NCBI GenBank assembly: GCA_030018645.1 | Contig: JASEHX010000075.1 | Span: 1-6,221, forward strand | Origin: Candidatus Margulisiibacteriota bacterium | GTDB lineage: Bacteria > Margulisbacteria > WOR-1 > O2-12-FULL-45-9 | DNA length: 6,221 nt | Direction: 5' to 3' | In this document: positions 1 to 6,010 of the stretch, piece after piece | How the letters are laid out: each line of letters begins with the position of its first letter | Position numbering within the stretch: position 1 is the first letter of the stretch | The notes under the pieces: generated by a model | What the model saw: the letters and a program-made list of their open reading frames with translations, nothing else | Databases searched by the model: none | Told to the model about the DNA's origin: nothing | Position numbers and translations under genes: made by a program

Positions 1-65
1 CTTCCCATTTTGAGTCCAGTCCTTATTTTTATTTCTATAACTCTGAATACTTACTAAATAATGGC

Positions 66-93
66 TTGACAAACTATTCCCTTGGAGTATAAT
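66..93 (+). promoter_or_regulatory. Sigma-70-type promoter of the secreted-protein gene
   Basis: A TTGACA -35 box (66-71) and a TATAAT -10 box (88-93) both match the housekeeping consensus exactly, with a 16-bp spacer. Transcription would start near position 98-101, giving an untranslated leader of about 35 nt before the UUG start at 135. The 60 bases upstream are AT-rich with runs of T and A and could act as an UP element. No operator palindrome is visible, so the gene is probably expressed strongly and constitutively (inference). Confidence 0.85.
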
Positions 94-119
94 CCGCATA
101 GCACTGAAATCTAATAAAA

Positions 120-127
120 AGGAGGTG
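120..127 (+). promoter_or_regulatory. Strong Shine-Dalgarno sequence (AGGAGGTG)
   Basis: AGGAGGTG is an almost complete anti-16S match. The AGGAGG core ends at 125, which places it 9 nt before the UUG at 135 and only 4 nt before the AUG at 130. The spacing suits the UUG better. It is this site that decides the start of the 135-935 gene, since an in-frame TGA lies at 126-128 and no other start codon falls between. Confidence 0.85.
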
Positions 128-129
128 AA

Positions 130-138
130 ATGAATTGA
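130..138 (+). other. Two-codon mini-ORF (AUG AAU UGA) overlapping the UUG start
   Basis: Directly behind the ribosome binding site stands ATG AAT TGA. Its stop codon (136-138) overlaps the UUG start of the next gene (135-137), making a UUGA start-stop overlap. The sequence is certain. Whether ribosomes actually use this AUG, and so lower or couple initiation at the UUG, is inference. The short SD spacing to the AUG (4 nt) argues that use would be partial. Confidence 0.5.
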
Positions 139-935
139 AAAAAGCAGTTGCATTATTGACGGTTTTAGCGTTTGTAGTTGTATTAGCAGCCAGCGTATAC
201 GCTGAAGATACACGGTCTGCTGCCGAAAAAATTGCTTCCGGGCAAGAATACTTGAATGCTTTGGATACAAAGATCATCAAGTACCGCAAGCTCGGAAACA
301 ATACAATGGTAGCAAAGCTGCAGGCGGAAAAGAAAAGCACGCTTGCAAAGCTCGCGGCATGGAAAGCTGAGATGGCGGCAGAAGGCCCCGCTCCAGTAAC
401 TCCTCCGCCGGCTCCGGTTATAAAAGCTGCTCCGGCTCCAGTTTCGGCTGGATTGTTCGGATGGGGTTTGAATACCGGGTACACCGTTGGTTACATTGCC
501 GGAAATTCAGTTACTCTACTTAGAGCTGACATGATTTTAGGCGATGGCCTCGGTCTTGGATCATTGCTGGGAATGGGATCGGATACGATTAACTGGAAGA
601 TCGGGTTAGGTGGTGCCATGGGAACTGATGTTAATGGAACCAGCGCGAAAGCTATTCCATTATTCATTGACGGTATCATCAATATCCCGGCTGATCTTCT
701 GGGAGGCGTTCAGTCCTATCTTGGCGGCGGCGTGAACTATGCACTTTATGGGACAGGGTCAACCACCGGTTCGTACGGCGGCGAGGTCTATCTCGGAATC
801 AAGGGCGACATCGGTTTAGGCGGAAATTCCTATCTCGAAGTTAGCTGGTCCGATATCAGATCCGGCTCTGGCGTGACCACTCCTTACTCTATGAAAGGCG
901 TAGGTGTTAACGTCGGAACACAGTTGATGTTATAA
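135..935 (+). CDS. Putative outer-membrane beta-barrel protein with periplasmic helical segment
   Basis: This is a 266-residue exported protein of no family I recognise. Residues 1-23 form a clear signal peptide: a Lys-Lys start, a hydrophobic core and a VYA cleavage site before EDT. Residues 24-83 are charged, rich in Ala, Lys and Glu, and likely helical or coiled coil. Residues 84-105 are a Pro/Ala linker. Residues 106-266 are rich in Gly with alternating hydrophobic residues. I count about eight amphipathic strands, the last one (256-266) alternating Val/Val/Val/Leu/Leu to the C-terminus. This fits a small eight-stranded outer-membrane barrel, although the terminal residue is Leu rather than the usual Phe or Trp. 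There are no cysteines. The start is UUG; the next in-frame ATG is at residue 58 and would lose the signal peptide. The gene stands alone between its own promoter and terminator. A secreted beta-rich surface protein remains possible. Confidence 0.88.
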   Translation: MKKAVALLTVLAFVVVLAASVYAEDTRSAAEKIASGQEYLNALDTKIIKYRKLGNNTMVAKLQAEKKSTLAKLAAWKAEMAAEGPAPVTPPPAPVIKAAPAPVSAGLFGWGLNTGYTVGYIAGNSVTLLRADMILGDGLGLGSLLGMGSDTINWKIGLGGAMGTDVNGTSAKAIPLFIDGIINIPADLLGGVQSYLGGGVNYALYGTGSTTGSYGGEVYLGIKGDIGLGGNSYLEVSWSDIRSGSGVTTPYSMKGVGVNVGTQLML

Positions 936-940
936 AGAGC

Positions 941-1009
941 AGAGCCCCTTTTTATTTTCTAAAGGAAACATGGACACTTTAGAGGAGAGAGAAGGGGTTC
1001 TCTCTTTTT
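941..1009 (+). terminator. Rho-independent terminator with two alternative folds
   Basis: A local hairpin pairs AGAGAGAA (986-993) with TTCTCTCT (998-1005) around a GGGG loop and runs into a T tract ending at 1009, which is the form of an intrinsic terminator. A larger fold uses the same T tract: AGAGCCCCTT (941-950) pairs with AAGGGG plus CTCT (992-997, 1000-1003), with a two-base bulge, enclosing a second hairpin of TCTAAAG (958-964) with CTTTAGA (977-983). Either fold would end the transcript of the gene that stops at 935. On the minus strand the local hairpin has no T tract behind it, so it serves mainly the plus strand. Confidence 0.8.
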
Positions 1010-1059
1010 GACTAACAACACGTCCCGATTTCATCGGGACTACAACTAACGACTAACAA
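1010..1059. repeat. Palindrome flanked by 9-bp direct repeats
   Basis: GTCCCGAT (1022-1029) and ATCGGGAC (1033-1040) form a perfect 8-bp inverted repeat around a TTC loop. GACTAACAA occurs on both sides, at 1010-1018 and 1051-1059, and ACTAAC occurs a third time at 1045-1050. The layout resembles a short dispersed (REP-like) intergenic element. It sits between two convergent genes and could also fold as a weak bidirectional terminator, but it lacks a T tract on either strand. Confidence 0.6.
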
Positions 1060-1075
1060 TTTATTACCCATTAAG

Positions 1076-2284
1076 CTAGCAAAGAATTTCTCCCGAATTG
1101 TTCACGAATTTTGCGCGAATATTATTAATGGTTCCAATCTCTTTTTCTTGGCTTTTAAGCCGGCAGCGGATAAAATTGGAGGTTAAACCAACGTCTTTTG
1201 ATTCGATTAACACTTCAATTTTTTTGCCAAGGTGCTTTTTGGCGAAATCCTTGGTTAACCCCTCTCCGATTTTGCGCAAGACGGCAACTCTCTCTTTTAT
1301 TTCACTGAGATCAATCTGGTTCGGGAGCAAAGCTGCCGAGGTCACTTCTCTTTTTGAATAAGGGAAAACGTGTAAACGGCTAAATTTCAGTTGTTTAATC
1401 AGTTTAGCTGTATTATTAAACGCTTTTTCCGTTTCTCCTGGAAAACCAACAATAATATCGGTGCCAATCCCGCAATCTGGGATTTTATTCCTAATATGCT
1501 CGATAAGTTGAATGAACTCATTAATAGAGTATTTGCGATTCATGGCTTGAAGAGTATTATTATCTCCGCTTTGCAATGGGATGTGCAAAGAATGGCACAC
1601 ATTGGGGGCATCAGCAATCGTATTGACCAGTTCCCTAGCCAGATACATTGGTTCAATTGAGCTCAAGCGAAGGCGAAGCAGGCCGTTAATTTTTGCGAAC
1701 GCTGTTATTACGTTTGAAAGGGAGATATTCAGCAAATCTTTCCCATATGCTCCAAGGTTGATGCCGGTCAAGACAATTTCTTTTGCCCCGGCGGCAACCA
1801 ATAGTTTTGCTTCATTTAATGTTTGCTTTAAGGGTTTGCTTCTTGTTTTTCCGCGAGCGTAAGGCACAATGCAGTATGAACAGAAGTTTTCACAGCCGTC
1901 CTCAATCATTAAGTTTTCCCTAATTCTTGCCGCATTGATTGATTTTATTTCTGGCAGTTTGGATGCTTTGCCGGGCGAATATATTTTAACTTGAGGGAAA
2001 AGAGCTTTGAGCTTTTCTCCGTGTAAATTGGCCAAACAGCCGGCAATCATGATTTCCGCTTTAGGGTTTTGCCGCAAAGCTCGGCGGATGGTACGCAGTG
2101 AAGTGCGCTCAGCGTTAAGGGTTACCAAGCAAGTGTTGATGATATAAATGTCAGCCGGTTGGTTGAATGGAACAATGGTGGAATCAGAAGACACTAACTC
2201 GGATTTTATACTTTCGGTTTGGAATTGGTTGGCCCGGCAGCCGACGGTAAAAAAAGAATACTTTGGGTTATTGGGCGAATTCAT
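1076..2284 (-). CDS. mtaB: tRNA (N6-threonylcarbamoyladenosine-37) methylthiotransferase
   Basis: This radical-SAM methylthiotransferase would convert t6A37 to ms2t6A37 in ANN-decoding tRNAs, in the cytoplasm. The N-terminal domain has the three Cys expected to hold the auxiliary 4Fe-4S cluster (C16 in VGCRANQ, C52 in NTCLVT, C83 in AGCLAN). The radical-SAM motif CENFCSYC gives C131, C135 and C138, followed by PYARGKTRS. LTGINLGAYG, LHIPLQSG and DIIVGFPGE are typical of the MtaB branch rather than MiaB or RimO. A TRAM-like tail follows from about residue 340. At 402 residues it is slightly short for the family, but all core motifs are present. An in-frame TGA three codons before the ATG makes this the earliest standard start. 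The start lies 17 nt inside the end of rsmE and has no Shine-Dalgarno sequence, so translation is probably coupled. It is the last gene of the operon. Confidence 0.94.
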   Translation of the reverse strand: MNSPNNPKYSFFTVGCRANQFQTESIKSELVSSDSTIVPFNQPADIYIINTCLVTLNAERTSLRTIRRALRQNPKAEIMIAGCLANLHGEKLKALFPQVKIYSPGKASKLPEIKSINAARIRENLMIEDGCENFCSYCIVPYARGKTRSKPLKQTLNEAKLLVAAGAKEIVLTGINLGAYGKDLLNISLSNVITAFAKINGLLRLRLSSIEPMYLARELVNTIADAPNVCHSLHIPLQSGDNNTLQAMNRKYSINEFIQLIEHIRNKIPDCGIGTDIIVGFPGETEKAFNNTAKLIKQLKFSRLHVFPYSKREVTSAALLPNQIDLSEIKERVAVLRKIGEGLTKDFAKKHLGKKIEVLIESKDVGLTSNFIRCRLKSQEKEIGTINNIRAKFVNNSGEILC

Positions 2285-2996
2285 AATTAATCATTGAAAG
2301 CATGGCGATGCCGACTGTTTCGGTCCGCAAAATCCTGGGGCCCAGGGAAACGGAAATAAAGCCGGCTTTTTTAGCAAAAAGAATTTCTTTTTGGGAAAAC
2401 CCGCCTTCGGGGCCAATGAGGATAAGGATATCCGGGTATCTGGGTATCCGGGAATGGAGATCAGGATAACAGGACAGCAGAGACTTTTTTAGGGTGTTTT
2501 CTTGTTCAAGTTCCCAGGGGATAAGGGCTAGGTTATAATTCTTAGCGGAAAAAATCAAATCGTCAAATTTTATTAAAGGTTTAACTTCCGGGATAAACGG
2601 CAGGCCGCATTGCTGGGCAGCTTCTTTCGCGATTGACTGCCACCTTGCCGGTTTTTCTCCTTTAGCAATCGTCCTTTCTGAAATTACCGGAATAATTCTC
2701 CAAACGCCTAACTCCGCACTCTTTTGGATGATCCAATCCATTTTTTTTGCTTTGGGCAGGCATTGAGCGAGGATAATACGGACATTGGGGGCAATTGCGC
2801 TTTCTTTTACCGAAAGGATTTTACAGGTGATTTTATCTTTCTCGATCTTATCTATTTTAACCGAATATGCTTTGCCCTGCCCGTCGAGTAATTCAATCTT
2901 CTCTCCCGGCCGCATGCGCAGAACATCCCTTATATGGTGGACATCTTCGCCGTAAATATGGGGGAGTTGATCTTTTTCTATGAAAAATCTATGCAT
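2268..2996 (-). CDS. rsmE: 16S rRNA (uracil1498-N3)-methyltransferase
   Basis: RsmE methylates N3 of U1498 in 16S rRNA, near the decoding centre, using S-adenosylmethionine. The 242-residue protein has the usual length. Residues 1-65 form the PUA-like RNA-binding domain. The SPOUT (trefoil-knot) domain follows with KKMDWIIQKSAELGV (84-98), LIGPEGGFS (193-201) and SLGPRILRTETV (217-228), which form the SAM-binding knot. One conserved stretch differs: where the family usually has E-Q-x-x-R this protein has AAQQCGLPFIP (127-136), with Leu in place of Arg. Residues 182-190 are encoded by an 8-bp tandem repeat just before the knot. The start overlaps the end of dnaJ by 8 nt and has no clear Shine-Dalgarno sequence, so it is likely translated by coupling. 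The end overlaps mtaB by 17 nt. Confidence 0.96.
   Translation of the reverse strand: MHRFFIEKDQLPHIYGEDVHHIRDVLRMRPGEKIELLDGQGKAYSVKIDKIEKDKITCKILSVKESAIAPNVRIILAQCLPKAKKMDWIIQKSAELGVWRIIPVISERTIAKGEKPARWQSIAKEAAQQCGLPFIPEVKPLIKFDDLIFSAKNYNLALIPWELEQENTLKKSLLSCYPDLHSRIPRYPDILILIGPEGGFSQKEILFAKKAGFISVSLGPRILRTETVGIAMLSMINYEFAQ
2428..2451. repeat. Three tandem copies of an 8-bp unit inside rsmE
   Basis: Three consecutive 8-bp units with the consensus GTATCCGG (one C-to-T change in the middle copy, one G-to-A in the first) lie inside the coding sequence. Since 8 is not a multiple of 3, the copies are read in different frames and give SRIPRYPDI (residues 182-190), in the loop just before LIGPEGG. 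Three units total 24 bp, so the frame is kept. Confidence 0.7.
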
Positions 2997-4071
2997 TTCT
3001 GAACTTTTTTAGCAGATCTTCCTGGCCTTTAGTGACCCTAGAAGGGATTTCAACCTCAACCAAAATGAATAAGTGCCCTCTTTCATGATGATCAAGCGAC
3101 GGCAGGCCTTTGCCTTTTAATTTAAAATTAGTATTTGGCTGGGTACCGGCCGGGATTTTAAGCGAAGCTTCCCCGTCAAGAGTGGGGATTTTTATCTCAT
3201 CGCCAAGAATGGCTTGGATAAAAGATATTTTGGTGCGGTAATATAAATGATCGCCTTCGCGGTTGAATAAGGGATGGTCTTGGACAAAAATGAAAACGTA
3301 TAAATCACCCGGACTGCCGCCCTTATAGCCGGCGTCGCCAGCACCGGAGATCCGCAAACGGTATCCGGAATCGATTCCTGCCGGAATTTTTACTTTAACA
3401 ATATGCCGTTTTTTCTCGCGTCCTTCCCCGCGGCAGGTGGGGCAGGGGGAAGAGATAGTTTCCCCGGTTCCCCGGCAAGTGGGGCAGGGAACCACTTGGG
3501 TAAAACTGCCTAAGATGGTTTGCTGGCTCTTGCGGATTTGCCCGGTTCCGCCGCAATGGGAACATTTGATTGGAGTGGTGCCTGGTTTTGCTCCGGTTCC
3601 TTTGCAGGTTTGACAGCTGACCGAGTGGACAATTTCCAGTTCTTTTTCTACGCCTTTAGCGGCTTCTTCTAAGGTGATCTTTAAGTCAAAACGAAGGTCC
3701 GAACCCCTTTCCCTAGAGGCCCTTCTTGCGCCGCGCTGTCCGCCCATAAAGATATCAAAAAGGTCGCCAAATTCGCCAAAACCCTCAAACCCTTGGAAAC
3801 CTTTGCCAAAATCAAATCCGCTAAATCCGCCCGCACCGCCCATTCCCGGGCCGCCCGCGGCGCCAAAGTAATCGTACTGGGAACGTTTGTTAGGGTCCGA
3901 AAGTACCTGGTAGGCCTCGTTGATCTCTTTAAATTTTTCAGTTGAGCCGGATTCTTTATTAACGTCGGGATGATATTTGCGCGCCAGGTTGCGGTAGGAT
4001 TTTTTTATTTCATCGGCACTGGCGCTTTTGGATACTCCCAAAATTTCGTAGTAATCACGTTTAGGAGGCAT
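2989..4071 (-). CDS. dnaJ: Chaperone protein DnaJ (Hsp40, type I)
   Basis: DnaJ binds unfolded clients and hands them to DnaK, stimulating its ATPase. The 360-residue protein has the full type I layout: the J domain (residues 5-70) with the essential HPD at 34-36, a Gly/Phe-rich region (about 71-113), and a zinc-binding domain with four CxxCxGxG repeats starting at C153, C170, C196 and C210. All eight Cys are present, enough for two zinc ions. C-terminal client-binding domains run from about 220 to 345. The protein ends at LLKKFRNA, so it lacks the roughly 25-residue tail that follows in E. coli DnaJ. The gene starts one base after the dnaK stop codon. An AGAGGA ribosome site lies 11 nt upstream of the ATG, inside the end of dnaK. 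Its own end overlaps rsmE by 8 nt. Confidence 0.99.
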   Translation of the reverse strand: MPPKRDYYEILGVSKSASADEIKKSYRNLARKYHPDVNKESGSTEKFKEINEAYQVLSDPNKRSQYDYFGAAGGPGMGGAGGFSGFDFGKGFQGFEGFGEFGDLFDIFMGGQRGARRASRERGSDLRFDLKITLEEAAKGVEKELEIVHSVSCQTCKGTGAKPGTTPIKCSHCGGTGQIRKSQQTILGSFTQVVPCPTCRGTGETISSPCPTCRGEGREKKRHIVKVKIPAGIDSGYRLRISGAGDAGYKGGSPGDLYVFIFVQDHPLFNREGDHLYYRTKISFIQAILGDEIKIPTLDGEASLKIPAGTQPNTNFKLKGKGLPSLDHHERGHLFILVEVEIPSRVTKGQEDLLKKFRNA

Positions 4072-4072
4072 C

Positions 4073-6007
4073 TCACTGTTTATCCTCTTGCGCTTTTTTC
4101 GCTTCAGAGGACGGGTCTTCTTTTATTTCCGCGTCGGCGTCAACTGTTTTCCCTTCGTGTTCATTCGTTTGTCCTTGTTCTGGTCCTTGTCCTTGGTTTG
4201 GCCCGGCGGCTTTGTATAATTTTTCAGAAACGGCATAAACTTCTTTTTGCAGGTTTTCAAGCGCCTTTTTAATTAGTTCAATATCTTTTCCTTCCAGTGA
4301 CTTTCTGGCTTCAGCTATGGCCTTTTCCACTTTTTCTTTGTCCGCCGCGTCAATTTTGTCGCCGGCATCTTTGATGGTTTTTTCGGCAGTATAGGCCATT
4401 CCATCAGCCTGATTGCGGACATCAACCTCTTCTTTGCGTTTTTTGTCGTCTGTCGCATGGGCATCGGCTTCTTTTTTCATTTTATCGATCTCATCTTTGG
4501 AAAGGCCGGAAGAAGAGGTTATGGTAATCTTTTGTGACTTATTTGTCCCTTTATCCTTGGCGCTGACATGCAAAATGCCGTTAGCATCAATATCAAAGGT
4601 TACTTCCACTTGCGGGATGCCGCGCGGGGCGGGGGGGATACCGTCCAAATGAAATCGTCCCAACGTCCGGTTATCGGCGGCCATGGTCCTTTCGCCTTGC
4701 AAAACATGGATTTCCACCGAAGTTTGCCCGTCAGCTGCGGTTGAAAATACTTGGCTCTTAGAAGTTGGAATGGTGGTATTCCTTTCAATTAACGGGGTCA
4801 TGACCGAGCCAAGAGTTTCTATCCCCAAGGTTAATGGAGTTACGTCTAATAAAACCAATTCTTTTACTTCCCCGGCTAAAACGCCGCCCTGGATGGCTGC
4901 ACCGATCGCGACTACTTCATCAGGATTGACACCCTTGTGGGGTTCTTTGCCAAAGAAACTTTTCACCGCTTCCTGCACTTTGGGCATGCGGGTTTGGCCG
5001 CCGACTAAAATTACTTCGTCAATTTGGCTGGCCGATAGTCCGGCATCCTGCAAAGCTTGCCGGCAGGGAGCGATACTGCGCTCAATCAACTGGCCGACCA
5101 GTTGCTCCAATTTGGCACGGGACAAACGGAGCAATAAATGTTTGGGCCCGTTTTGGTCAGCGGTGATAAAGGGTAAGTTGATTTCGGTTTCGCTGACGGT
5201 GGAAAGCTCGCATTTAGCTTTTTCGCTAGCTTCCTTGAGGCGCTGCATGGCCATGCGGTCTTTGGAAAGGTTAATGCCGCTTTCTTTTTTAAATTCATCC
5301 AACAGCCATTGGATAATTTCCTGGTCAAAATCATCGCCGCCTAAATGGGTATCGCCGTTAGTCGATTTTACTTCGAAGACCCCTTCGCCAATTTCCAGGA
5401 TAGAAATGTCGAAAGTTCCTCCGCCTAGATCATAAATAGCAATTTTTTCATTTTTCTTTTTATCAAGACCGTAAGCTAATGATGCGGCAGTTGGTTCGTT
5501 GATAATCCTCACCACCTCTAAACCAGCAATGGTCCCGGCGTCTTTGGTGGCTTGCCGCTGACTGTCGTTAAAATAAGCTGGAACAGTAATCACGGCTTTT
5601 TTTACCGGTTCGCGCAAAAATTCTTCAGCCGATTGTTTTAGCTTTTGGAGGATCATGGCCGAGATTTCGGGCGGAGTATAATCTTTGTCGTCAATTTTGA
5701 CTTTGGCTTCGCCTTTGCCGCCTTCTAGGACGCGGTAGGGGACATATTTTAATTCACTGCCAATTTCGTTGAAGCGCCGGCCCATAAAACGTTTGATCGA
5801 AAAAACAGTATGTTCCGGATTGGTAACCGACTGGCGTTTTGCCACTTGTCCGACTGTTTTTGAGCCGTCTTTTTGGAAGGATACCACCGAAGGCGTAGTT
5901 CTCCCCCCTTCGGAATTGGGAATAACCGTTGGTTCCCCTCCCATCATTACCGCCACACAGCTGTTAGTCGTACCCAAATCGATGCCAATAATCTTTTCGT
6001 GCGCCAT
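4073..6007 (-). CDS. dnaK: Chaperone protein DnaK (Hsp70)
   Basis: This is the ATP-driven chaperone that binds exposed hydrophobic segments of client proteins in the cytoplasm. The 644-residue protein is complete. The nucleotide domain begins with IGIDLGTTNSCVAV (7-20) and has DLGGGTFD (193-200), with the expected catalytic Thr at 198 and Lys at 72. The interdomain linker VLLDVTPL is at 385-392. The beta-sandwich substrate domain follows to about 500 (IETLG, QGER, DIDANGILHVSAKDKGT), then a helical lid to about 600. Residues 77-110 contain the segment found in DnaK of Gram-negative bacteria and missing from Bacillus DnaK. The tail is Gln/Gly-rich (GPNQGQGPEQGQ, 602-613), keeps a VDADAEIKED element (622-631) and runs 13 residues past it. 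The ATG lies 3 nt after the grpE stop and 8 nt after an AAAGGGG ribosome site. Confidence 0.99.
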   Translation of the reverse strand: MAHEKIIGIDLGTTNSCVAVMMGGEPTVIPNSEGGRTTPSVVSFQKDGSKTVGQVAKRQSVTNPEHTVFSIKRFMGRRFNEIGSELKYVPYRVLEGGKGEAKVKIDDKDYTPPEISAMILQKLKQSAEEFLREPVKKAVITVPAYFNDSQRQATKDAGTIAGLEVVRIINEPTAASLAYGLDKKKNEKIAIYDLGGGTFDISILEIGEGVFEVKSTNGDTHLGGDDFDQEIIQWLLDEFKKESGINLSKDRMAMQRLKEASEKAKCELSTVSETEINLPFITADQNGPKHLLLRLSRAKLEQLVGQLIERSIAPCRQALQDAGLSASQIDEVILVGGQTRMPKVQEAVKSFFGKEPHKGVNPDEVVAIGAAIQGGVLAGEVKELVLLDVTPLTLGIETLGSVMTPLIERNTTIPTSKSQVFSTAADGQTSVEIHVLQGERTMAADNRTLGRFHLDGIPPAPRGIPQVEVTFDIDANGILHVSAKDKGTNKSQKITITSSSGLSKDEIDKMKKEADAHATDDKKRKEEVDVRNQADGMAYTAEKTIKDAGDKIDAADKEKVEKAIAEARKSLEGKDIELIKKALENLQKEVYAVSEKLYKAAGPNQGQGPEQGQTNEHEGKTVDADAEIKEDPSSEAKKAQEDKQ

Positions 6008-6010
6008 TAT

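Noticed and set aside
74..682. Minus-strand open frames of 136 and 63 codons opposite the secreted-protein gene
   Set aside because: The plus-strand frame has a perfect promoter, ribosome site, signal peptide and terminator; the minus-strand frames have none and their Ala-rich content reflects the Pro/Ala linker read backwards.
1010..1059. CRISPR repeat or attachment site
   Set aside because: There is only one palindrome, no regular spacers, no cas or integrase gene and no tRNA nearby.
1098..1862. Several plus-strand open frames of 87-93 codons opposite mtaB
   Set aside because: They are antisense to a protein with all MtaB motifs, overlap one another in different frames and show no domain or start signal.
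1076..2284. Calling this gene miaB or rimO
   Set aside because: The GCRANQ start, DGCENFCSYCIVPYARGKTRS and LTGINLGAYG fit the MtaB branch, and the position after rsmE matches the Bacillus yqeV (mtaB) place.
4169..4206. Repeated GGACAAG-like stretch in the dnaK 3' end as a separate repeat element
   Set aside because: It is explained by Gln/Gly/Pro codons of the low-complexity DnaK tail and keeps the reading frame.
4683..5435. 250-codon open frame on the plus strand opposite dnaK
   Set aside because: It lies wholly antisense to a conserved, intact dnaK, has a biased composition mirroring the opposite strand, and no ribosome site or recognisable domain.
6008..6010. CIRCE element or internal heat-shock promoter before dnaK
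   Set aside because: The grpE-dnaK gap is 3 nt and no TTAGCACTC-type inverted repeat is seen around it; any such control would be upstream of the window.
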